DNA of 64,000 bases from Gremmenia infestans. Its lineage: Eukaryota; Ascomycota; Leotiomycetes; Helotiales; Hamatocanthoscyphaceae. Where the stretch lies: the NCBI GenBank assembly GCA_032629725.1, contig JAFEVB010000020.1, positions 394,501-458,500 on the forward strand. The letters are read 5' to 3'. Under the pieces are notes generated by a model. It did no database searches. It saw only the letters and a list, made by a program, of their open reading frames with translations, and was not told the DNA's origin. Of this stretch, positions 56,086-64,000 are shown piece by piece. A program made the position numbers and the translations under genes. Each line of letters begins with the position of its first letter. Position 1 is the stretch's first letter.

Positions 56086-57289
56086 ATGGCTGACGAGTTG
56101 CCGACCATGAAGAGCCTGTTCCCAGAGTGGTATGCGTTTCAAGCTGTCGAGTTGAGCGTCAATGAGCTTAAGGATGAACAATGCAGCTTGATCAAGAAAA
56201 AGGTATATCTTCATTCCAATAGTCATCTGCTCTTGCTAACTTCGTTCCCCACAGCTTAACAGGCTAGAAATCACTGAGCAATTGGGCCAGGGTGCCGATT
56301 CCCTCCTAGCTCAGATCGAGCAACTTGCTTGTGATCAAGAGATTCGCCTCAGAGCGCTACAAAGCAACATGGCGGACGCCCTCACCGATCTTGACAAATT
56401 GAAAGTCAAGGCCAAGGCCCGTCTGCTGCAATTAGGCGCGCTGCACCGTCCAAGTCGGGAAATGGATTGGGAACGTGACACTGATTCTGGAGAGGGCTAT
56501 GTTGTTGAAACCGGATTTGAACAACGTGAGTAGCTCATTCGGTCGCATTGCACTCAAACTGACAGGTTTGAAGAGATAGGGGAAGCTGAGGATACTCTGT
56601 CAAAGGTCCAAACAGAGATCGGAATAGAATTCACTCGAGAAGTGGTTATGACGAGCAAACTCCATCATGCTGTCACGACTTTGGCGATTGACAGCAATTT
56701 TGATCCCGAGACGACTGTCAAATGGCTTGAAACTACCAACAAGAATGGTCTGGAGATTCAATATGGCCACCGGCTGTACACAAGCACTCGTGCTGCCAGA
56801 GAATCCATGACTCACATGCTCAAGCAAGCTATCCGGAAGCAGGAAGAGGCAGATGAGGAGCGAGCAGCAGTCGTGGCGGGCCTGAAACTGAAGCAACAAT
56901 ATGAGTTGGCCAAATTGCAAGAGATTCACAAGAATGAGCTTCAGAAAGCCTTGGCTAGAAGTCTCTGGGGTACCTCGGATCTTTTGTCACACAACCCAAA
57001 GCCCGAAACGTCATCATCCACCAGCCCGGTTTCTAACGCCAGCAACTCAATCCCATCTTTCAAGTCGATTGAAACCATTTGTGATCATTGTGAGCGACCC
57101 GGACACGAGATGGAAGATTGTTGGGAGCTTCATTCGGACGGCAGACGCCAGGCATATATGAGTCTCAAGACTCATGTATGCAACAGATGCAAGCGACTTG
57201 GTCATCATGAGAAGAGTTGCTTCGAGAGTTTCCCAGGGAAGCGCGCCGCGTATTGGAAGTGGAGGAGTGTACGAGGAATGTCGAAATGA
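56086..57289 (+). CDS. coiled-coil protein with two CCHC zinc knuckles
   Basis: Three exons (56086-56202, 56255-56525, 56574-57289) give 367 residues. The N-terminal two thirds are helical and charged (LLAQIEQLACDQEIRLRALQ; KQEEADEERAAVVAGLKLKQ), likely coiled coil. A Ser-rich linker follows, then two zinc knuckles near the C-terminus: CDHCERPGHEMEDC and CNRCKRLGHHEKSC, both CX2CX4HX4C, and a basic end. Such knuckles bind single-stranded RNA or DNA. The acceptor at 56573 was chosen because the nearer CAG puts the frame into a stop. No named family recognised; it may be a lineage-specific RNA-binding protein. Confidence 0.75.
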
Positions 57290-57477
57290 TGATGTATCCA
57301 GGGAAGGTGAATGTTGGGCGGAACGTGACTATTAAGTTATAGCAATTGACATGCATATTGCCATCTGACGTTTGTCTTCTGATTCCTGCCTGTTCGTTCC
57401 TTGGTCCTCACTCCTTACTCCTCGCTCCTTGTAAGACTTATCTCCCTTCATCTTCCAAACACTCTCCCACCTGTCTA

Positions 57478-58234
57478 TCACCCCTTCAACCGAACCCTAA
57501 CCTCCAAACAGCTAACCCTCCTAACCCTACTTCCCTCCTCCTCTCCCCCTCCCTCAACCAGCACAACATCATCCACAGCCCCCACACTCCCCGTCCGCAC
57601 CCTCACCACATACCCTTCCCCCCCTTCCGCACCTCCTCCACCACCACCACCCATAAACCAAGCCGCAACCCCCAGTAACCTCTCAACCGCTTTCCCCGTA
57701 GCTTTCAGTATCACCTCTTCCCCACCTCCCTCTCTCTCTCCCTTTCCCCCACCTTCTCCACACTCTCCACCTCCACCTCCATTAATCTTCCCCTTCCCCC
57801 TACCAACTCCCTCCAGAAACCCCCCCTCATTCCCACTCCTCATCATCCCCCTCAGCTCTCCATACGCCATCCCTTTCCCCTCCCGTCCCTCAATCCCCTC
57901 CAATAGTTTCCTCACCCGCTTCACGGTGCTTATAAACGGGCTCTTGGCGCTGACGTAGATTATCTTCGGCGTGTGCGCGGATGTGCGCGGGTTCGCGAGC
58001 GCGGGGTGCAGGAGGGGGCGTTTTTGGATTTTGTGGGCTGGTGGGGGGTGGGGTGGTGGTTAGCTGGGTTTTATGGATGGGGGAGAGGGAGAAGGGGTGT
58101 GAGAAGGCAAGGGGGAAGGGAGGAGGAGGGGAGAAGGTACTTGGGGGAAGGCGGGGGAGTTTTTTAGGCTTGGGATGCGGGTGCGGTTGAGGTAGAGATG
58201 TAGATGCTGGTGGTAGTGGTGTTTCTTTTGCCAT
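57478..58234 (-). CDS. pop7: RNase P/MRP subunit Pop7 (Rpp20, Alba fold)
   Basis: Protein subunit of RNase P and RNase MRP, which process precursor tRNA and rRNA; Pop7 works as a pair with Pop6 on the RNA. Exons 58234-58141 and 58037-57478 give 217 residues. The Alba core is seen as IIYVSAKSPFISTVKRVRKLLE (from about residue 57), VILKATGKAVERLLGVAAWF and YVVRVRTGSVGAVDDVV, ending with RVRRVSCLEVRVRLK. Large Gly/Glu-rich insertions break the core. The N-terminus is Pro-rich. The CT-rich strand opposite gives a long Pro/Ser frame that is only a shadow. Confidence 0.85.
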
Positions 58235-58580
58235 TTTTTGTGTGGAATGGAAGGATGGCGTGGTGTTGAATCGAGTCGAGTGGGGATTTGGGGCAAATAC
58301 GAAGAAAGTTGATGTATGTATGTATGCATGTATTTGTGTCTATGGAAAGGGAAGTTGAATTGAAGAGCAGAGGTTGTATATTATTTCTCCAGATTCGGAT
58401 CGGAGCTGGAATTTATACACCGCCCGGCAGAATCCACTGATCGACTACTGTATCACAAGCTCGCTCAAGCTCCAGCTCAAGCTTCACCACTAATGTACCC
58501 CACACTTTCCGCATACCGTACCGTACACCACGACAACAAATACATACTCACGGAGTAAAGATAAACACATAAACGCAAAT
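58235..58580. promoter_or_regulatory. divergent promoter region, pop7 / rav2
   Basis: About 345 bp between two genes transcribed outward. CA- and CT-rich near both starts; no specific site assigned. Confidence 0.5.
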
Positions 58581-59715
58581 ATGACGACAGCTGTATATCC
58601 ACATCTACCACCCGACAGGCTGAAGAAGGAGGAGGAGGATTCTACTGTATGCTTTCCAATCAATCTCCCCTTGAAAACCACATCCATATCGGCATACATA
58701 CATATATATATACACACACAGCTAACCAACCAACAGGCCCGCGAATTATCCTGGCTCCTCGAGTCCCTGCAAGAAACCCTCGTATCGCTGAAATCCGGGC
58801 TCGAGGAATGCTACGCCCTACTCGCGCCCATCGAACCGGGGAGCACGCTCGTGATGAGCAGTCCAAGGAGTGAGAGCGTCAAGGGACATGTGACGAGAGT
58901 CGGGACGAGAATTGTTAAGGGGGTGTGTATTGCTCTTTTCCCATTTCTCTTCTATCTTTCATTCTCCTTTAATTAGTATACTTTATCTTGCTTTGCGTTG
59001 CTTTATTACCTTGCTTTATTACCATATTACATAGATTGCATCATGTTGTATTATTTATATAAGACCGCTAATGTAGATATACCAGACTCTACACCTCCGT
59101 CTCAAAACCCTCCCCCACACACACATCTCCCTCACGCCCGCCCTGCCCGCGCTAGAATCCCTCCGGGACCTCCTGAACCAAGCACTCGATTGTGTCGATA
59201 TCACACGCTGGACGGGCGATCGACACTCAGCTGCTTTTATATCCGGCCAACTACGCTTACTACACTCTATCCTCGTCTCTTCCCTCTGTCTGCTCTCCGG
59301 ATCGCCTCCATCCTCTTCCTCTCCCTCATCCCCACCATGGACATCCACAGCCACCCCCCATCCCCCCTCCGATCCGTCCTACCCACCCAACCTCTCCCTC
59401 CACCTCACACCCTCGGCCGGCTCTCTAGTCCTCACAGTCCGCGTCCTGGAGCCCGTCACCGCAGAGCCCTCTCTGGGACTCGTCACTAAACTCGCCTTTG
59501 CGATTGGCGCCCAGCGCCGCCTGGAGCACGATGAGATGGAGGGAGTGTTTGTGGTAGCGGGGGAGAGGGTTAGGGTGCGCGAGAAGGTCGTTGTGGAGAG
59601 TAGTGCGGATCCGATGATGCTTGTGCTGGGGGCGAAGTTGGGGGCGCTGGAGAGGACGGTGGAGGCGGGGAGGATGGGGCTGGGTGTTGTGTGTGGGGAG
59701 GAGGTGGATGCTTAG
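58581..59715 (+). CDS. rav2: Rav2/Rogdi, RAVE complex subunit
   Basis: Subunit of the RAVE complex, which assembles the vacuolar V-ATPase. Exons 58581-58646, 58737-58922 and 59077-59715 give 296 residues. Family segments: ARELSWLLESLQETLVSLKSGLEECYALLAP, then STLVMSSPRSESVKGHVTRVGTRIVKG, HLRLKTLP, ALDCVDITRWTGD, FISGQLRLLHSIL, and PPNLSLHLTPSAGSLVLTVRVLEP. The last intron (154 nt) is the longest in a firm gene here; its acceptor TGTAG keeps the frame. The final exon is strongly C-rich and then G-rich, so overlapping Pro/Ser frames on the same strand are shadows. Confidence 0.88.
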
Positions 59716-60790
59716 GGAGAGAGGGTGCTGGTGGTGGAGGTGGAGGTCAATGAGATACGGTGATGCTGTCTTTGTGTAATGTAAAGTAATGATTCAGGTT
59801 GTCTGGATCTCCTCGTCTTCTCTATAAAGCTTGTATAGGCTTTCTTGCTTCAAGCAAAAGTCTACTATCTCCTCTAAGATACACTACCCCTGGCTCGCCA
59901 TCTTTCACCATATCACTATACAACCCCCCCGTCCTCTCCTCGTCCATTCTCCTCCATCCCACACCCAATCCACATAGTCTACACCACATACCAGTAGTCT
60001 CGTTCATAGGCCCACCCACATAAACAACATCTAAATTCATTCATTTCTCTCTCGTCACACAAAGTAATTAATCTAATACTTAATTCCTGACTTCTTTCTC
60101 ATTCAGCATATTTTCTCCGATATCCATAGTAAGATAGATATCTGCTGTTCATATACAGTATGCATTCATTCACACCTCCCAACAAATATCCCACCCCATC
60201 CATTCATCACCCCTGACCCCCTCCCTCCACCTTTCCCACACTTCCACGTACATACATACAATCCACAAACTCCAGCCTCTCGACACCTACCTAGCTAACT
60301 TTCCTAAAGGCTCGGCCCCTATCGTCTGCTATGATTGTCTGTCTATCGTCCTCGGTCACTCTAATGCAAACTAAACTAAATTCATACCCACAAACGAATT
60401 CTTGACAATTTGAATTTCCAGTAGAAAGAAGCTAGCTTGATTGGGAAGCTTGAAGATGTACGGTTATGGTGACACTGGGTGTAAATGATCACTGGTAAGT
60501 TATATTGTGTAGAAATAGATTTCCTGGACATGATACAACCGATACTTTGATTTGATTGATTTGTTTTCACACCCACCGAAAGACTATGCATGCAGGCTTG
60601 CCGTGAAAAGTAGAAGGAAAGTCTCTAGCGTATTGCCATCATTTCTGCAACAGCATACCATCTGAGCATGCCTCAAACCCCATATGCAGTGATACATCAA
60701 CAGCCCATTGTTTTGTTTTTCTTATTTCCAATTTCCTTTCTTCTCAAATCCTACAGTTCAGTCCATTCCCTCCGATGACAGATACTCCAT
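59716..60790. other. intergenic region between convergent genes
   Basis: About 1.07 kb downstream of both rav2 and the NIPSNAP gene. CT-rich; no coding frame or repeat recognised. Confidence 0.55.
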
Positions 60791-61953
60791 TCAAGCAACA
60801 GGAGACCAGGGCATAGGAATCAAGATCCTGCTCTTCATCTCCTGGATCAAAGGCACTGTCTTATGCACGGTATCTCCCCATCCCTCCACACTCCAGCTCT
60901 GCTCCCGCCTCACCTTGCGCTCCTCGAGATCCGCAAACTGCCAGAGATGGTGCACCGTGTTCAGCTCGCCGATTTGCACAAACCATGCTCCGACACCCTC
61001 CATCACTTGTCGTCTAGCTCCCAAACCGCGGCGCCAGTGTGTCTCCCATTCCAGCAGGTTGCCGGGGTGCAATGTGTATGAGCGCAATTCGAAGACACCG
61101 CCTAGTTGGCGGGGAGCGGTGGTGGGCCAGAAGGAGAATTCTTGCATGAGGGAGTTGCGTTTGTTCTTGATGAGGGATTTCAATTTCTTATCAAAGGCGG
61201 GAAATTCGGGGTGGTTTGAAATGCTGTGGAGGGAGTCGTGGTAGCCATCGTAGCGTTGGTATTCCCAGATATGGACTACGACCCATGATTAGTACAAGTC
61301 TCAGCGAGGGCGGGCTTTGGGAGCTTACCAAAAGTATCACAGTCGCCCACTTCGGTCCTCCAGCTTCCTACCAGATGAACCTTATTCTCTGGCATTCCCG
61401 CCATCCTTGGGTACCAGCTCCCAACCAACTCCACGTATTCATCCACCTTGTCGGGTTTGACCTCATGGAACACAATGCTGTGCACATACTTCCCCCTAGC
61501 CAAGACCTGCGAGAAGGAATGCTCCATCTCCTTATCCATGTCCCTCCCCTCCTTGGTGCCATAGATCAAACTACTCAACTTGCCCTTTGCCGATTCATCT
61601 CCGGGTGTAGTTTCTTCTGCAGCAGACACAGATTGTGAGTCTATAGCATGAGTGGTGTGATTGTTAGAAGTTGATGATCTCGCATTGCTCGCACGTGGAG
61701 CAGTGGGAGATGAATTGAAAGAGGGGGAGCGTTCTGTGGACTGACTTGCGGCTGCTTCTTTCTTCTTGGACTGATCTGCAATTCGCTCTCGGAACTCCTT
61801 CTGCTTCGCGTCGAATGAGGATACGCCTTCGGGGGTGATGTCTGATAGAGCGGGTGAGCGTTTGAAAGAGGTGCTGCTACTGGTAAATGCGCGGAGGAGG
61901 GTGTTGGAGGTGCTCAATGAGCTTGAGTTCTTGAAGATGCGTCGGGCGAACAT
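60791..61953 (-). CDS. NIPSNAP-family mitochondrial protein
   Basis: Exons 61953-61329 and 61275-60791 give 369 residues. The first 30 residues (MFARRIFKNSSSLSTSNTLL..) are basic and Ser-rich, a mitochondrial presequence. A Ser-rich linker follows. Two NIPSNAP domains: one from YVHSIVFHEVKPDKVDEYVEL to VGDCDTFVHIWEYQRYDGYHDSL, the second from GGVFELRSYTLHPGNLLEWE to the C-terminus with TVHHLWQFADLEERKVRR. These are ferredoxin-like folds; animal NIPSNAPs act in mitochondrial quality control, but the fungal role is unknown. Frames start earlier only with non-ATG codons, so ATG 61953 is used. Confidence 0.9.
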
Positions 61954-62646
61954 AATGTTGATTGAGGGGTTCAAATTCAGGTTTAAGTTCAGGTTGGAAG
62001 TCGAGGTGGAAGCTTAAATCAAGCTTTGTCTCGCCTTATAGCTGATGGCGGGGAATGAAGGCTGCCGTAACCGTATCCTGTAGCCGTGGATGTCGGTTGC
62101 GGGAGCAGATGAGACGGAGAAGCAGAGAGGAGCCAGCAGATCGAGTACACAAGAGGGACAGAGAAGGAGCAACACACAAGTCAATACAAGGTTCGAGACA
62201 CGCAGAACAGGCAAATTGATTGGATTGTTTGAGGAGGTTGTACTACCGGCAACTCACCCCGCACTTTCCTACAAGCTGCAAAGAGCGGAGCATCTATGCG
62301 GAGAAGGAGTTGTTGACTGTGAGTGGCTGATTGCTTGGAAGCTTGCACGTGAGAGTTCTGTAGAAAAGTCATCTAATCAACTTATCATTCATATTATATT
62401 CTTACAACTATTAACTGTAGTTATTCAAATAAAATGGATAGTAATTGAGCGAAGAAAAACATTTAGTTATCAAGCAGACAAGTGACTTAAGTCACATGAT
62501 ACCAGCTAGCCACATCCACCTTAGCGTCTTTCAAAATGCGGCTCTCGGCTTGCTGGAACCTCACATCACCAAAAGAAGCTCTCCTCCACCACCGACCCTT
62601 CCAGCCCATCAACCACCCCAATCCCCTCTTCAAACACAAACCCACC
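61954..62646. promoter_or_regulatory. divergent promoter region, NIPSNAP / atp18
   Basis: About 690 bp between two outward-transcribed mitochondrial genes. No specific site assigned. Confidence 0.5.
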
Positions 62647-63087
62647 ATGTCGTTATTAGGAAAGAAGTTCAACGCGCCCTTCGGTATGTCCATTGGTGCC
62701 TCCGTTCCGAGACTGAAAGCGGAGTGAATGAAAGCTAACCCAGATTTCAACAGCTAAGCCATTGGCTCCCTTTTTCTTTGCTGGTACGCACATCACGATC
62801 ACGACACAATTCCTTTCTCATACTGTGGCACTGGATCGGATAGAGCAGGATCTATAGATCACGTAGACTAACGTGCGAACAGGCCTCATCATGATGTACG
62901 GAATCAACTCCTTCGGCAACACGTTGATGAACAGTGAGCACTCCCACTCCACATCCATATCCACCACAGCTTCAATGCTCTTCCGCGGAACCTAAACTGA
63001 TGTGCCTGTGTACCAGCCGATGAATTCAAGAACGACCCGCGAAACCCCAACGCTGGCAAGGCGCAAAAGTCTGCAGAGAAGCACTGA
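62647..63087 (+). CDS. atp18: ATP synthase subunit J (Atp18)
   Basis: Small inner-membrane subunit of the mitochondrial F1Fo ATP synthase. Four tiny exons (62647-62683, 62754-62783, 62883-62933, 63017-63087) give 62 residues; no single frame shows the gene because each exon is very short. The sequence starts MSLLGKKFNAPF, continues AKPLAPFFFAGLIMMYGIN as the single membrane helix, and ends with TDEFKNDPRNPN and a basic tail, the conserved subunit J layout. Length agrees with yeast Atp18 (about 59 residues). Confidence 0.92.
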
Positions 63088-63562
63088 GCGAGAGGATGCA
63101 CGGAATGGACGGGATGGACAAAACGGATAGATGTGTGAGAATGAGTGGACGTGGAGCTTGAGAAGGGGAGCAGGCAATTGTAACATACGTCAATCAAGAA
63201 AGCCTTCACTTTCATATGCTTGCTGCTTGGAACTGAGATCGTGATTAGGAGAGGCTTTTGTTTGTTTCTTGGACAGTCGAGGGTGAGGAGTACGGATATG
63301 GATCGGATATGATTAGGACTTTGGCTGGACACCTATCAAGTGATGTCGTCCCATGCACTGGCATCTATGAAGCTCCGGTATTTCTTAGGCAGTGGACCAA
63401 AGTTGGCCAACATGCTTTACGCTCCAGCTTCCGCCCGAGTCTGCAAAGCTTGTGCTCCGTTCCTCATCTACACTTTCCATGTTACATTACTCGTGCATCT
63501 ATACACGGCTTCAAATCTTTCCAATATCTTTTCCATTCACTATAAAATTAACTACTAATTAG
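63088..63562. other. intergenic region, no gene seen
   Basis: About 475 bp between atp18 and the second solo-LTR copy; nothing recognised. Confidence 0.55.
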
Positions 63563-63774
63563 TATTAGTATTACAGGTGTTAATACATAATCACTTCTCT
63601 ACTATATAGTATAGACTTGATTCTAGGTATTCTAGTTAATAATGCTTAGCATTAAGGTGGTGTTGTGAATGCGAAGAGGTGATACCTCTTCGCTGACTAA
63701 GCAACGCTAAATCACATGACTAGAAAGGTCGGGAGGCATAATGCGGTTCGCGATGCGGTCCTTATATCCCAACA
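63563..63774 (+). mobile_element. second, RIP-changed copy of the 214-bp LTR
   Basis: About 212 bp matching 50692-50905 along its full length, with changes mostly TG to TA and CA to TA. It begins TATTAG (from TGTTGG) and ends CCAACA. The flanks (ATTAG and GCGGT) do not match, so no target duplication is visible. Confidence 0.8.
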
Positions 63775-64000
63775 GCGGTGCTTATATAATATCATATTTA
63801 CAGTTACGCCAAATTAATCGTGTTATATTGCATATTATACGTAACTCACGTGAAGTGTGGCGTTATTCAAGAAGTTTCCACGCGTGACAAGTCAGCGCTT
63901 ACTTAGCCTGGTCTCTCGAAAGCTAAATGACGATCTTAACTAACTTACGCTTGCATAGTCGAATATGGGATCTGGTATATCCCAGAATATGCCGCCCTGT
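63775..64000. other. window end, nothing recognised
   Basis: About 225 bp after the LTR copy, AT-rich at first, with no gene or repeat seen. Confidence 0.5.

Noticed and set aside
57401..57958. Long Pro/Ser-rich open frame opposite pop7
   Set aside because: It is the complement of the Gly/Glu-rich coding strand of pop7; only the minus strand has family motifs.
58998..59489. Pro-rich open frame overlapping rav2
   Set aside because: Same-strand shifted frame over the Rogdi exon; the Rogdi frame continues through the splice and carries the family segments.

Overview
The window is fungal nuclear DNA. Genes are interrupted by short introns (about 46 to 120 nt, GT..AG, with CTAAC- or CTGAC-like branch sites), there is no operon structure, and the products are typical of filamentous ascomycetes: Pmt1 mannosyltransferase, Erf2 palmitoyltransferase, Pop7, Rav2/Rogdi, Atp18, GT69 mannosyltransferase and FSH1 hydrolase. 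A chromovirus-type LTR retrotransposon carries the C-to-T/G-to-A decay of repeat-induced point mutation (RIP). I lean towards Leotiomycetes, but this is an inference from gene style, not a proven placement.

Layout: 0-4 kb holds the 3' part of an UNC93-like transporter and a GT69 mannosyltransferase. A 3.2 kb stretch without recognisable genes follows. 7-15 kb has erf2 (-), a small MLRQ/B12D-like membrane protein (+) and pmt1 (+). 15-28 kb is an accessory block: a TA-flanked MITE, a damaged Zn2Cys6 regulator gene, more foldback elements, a mitochondrial-looking N-carbamoyl amino acid amidohydrolase (-), a Hol1-like MFS transporter (+) and a Dal5-like MFS transporter (-). GATA boxes lie in the promoters, so this looks like a nitrogen-scavenging cluster. 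28-43 kb holds a tail-anchored hypothetical protein, an Ayr1-like reductase, sulfite oxidase, a 1068-residue Ser/Thr-rich surface protein, an EI24/Rrt8-like membrane protein and a 2-oxoglutarate/Fe(II) oxygenase.

43.6-50.1 kb is a complete but dead Ty3/gypsy chromovirus: two 466-bp LTRs, CCCCT target duplication, degenerate gag, pol and chromodomain. Between pol and the 3' LTR an antisense reading frame of about 140 codons remains in one frame, with a Cys-rich pattern; this is the most unusual signal in the window. A separate 214-bp solo LTR (CTTAT duplication) follows at 50.7 kb, and a related, decayed copy lies at 63.6 kb. Just after the solo LTR sits a decaying trio: an FSH1-type hydrolase with a frameshift after its catalytic His, an intact SDR, and a DHA2 efflux pump with nonsense and frameshift lesions.

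56-63 kb returns to housekeeping genes: a double zinc-knuckle protein, pop7, rav2, a NIPSNAP protein and atp18. Exon coordinates were worked out by hand from splice signals and reading-frame continuity. For each intact spliced model (all but the 5'-partial gene, the three damaged genes and the single-exon hypothetical), exon lengths were summed and give a whole number of codons ending in a stop.
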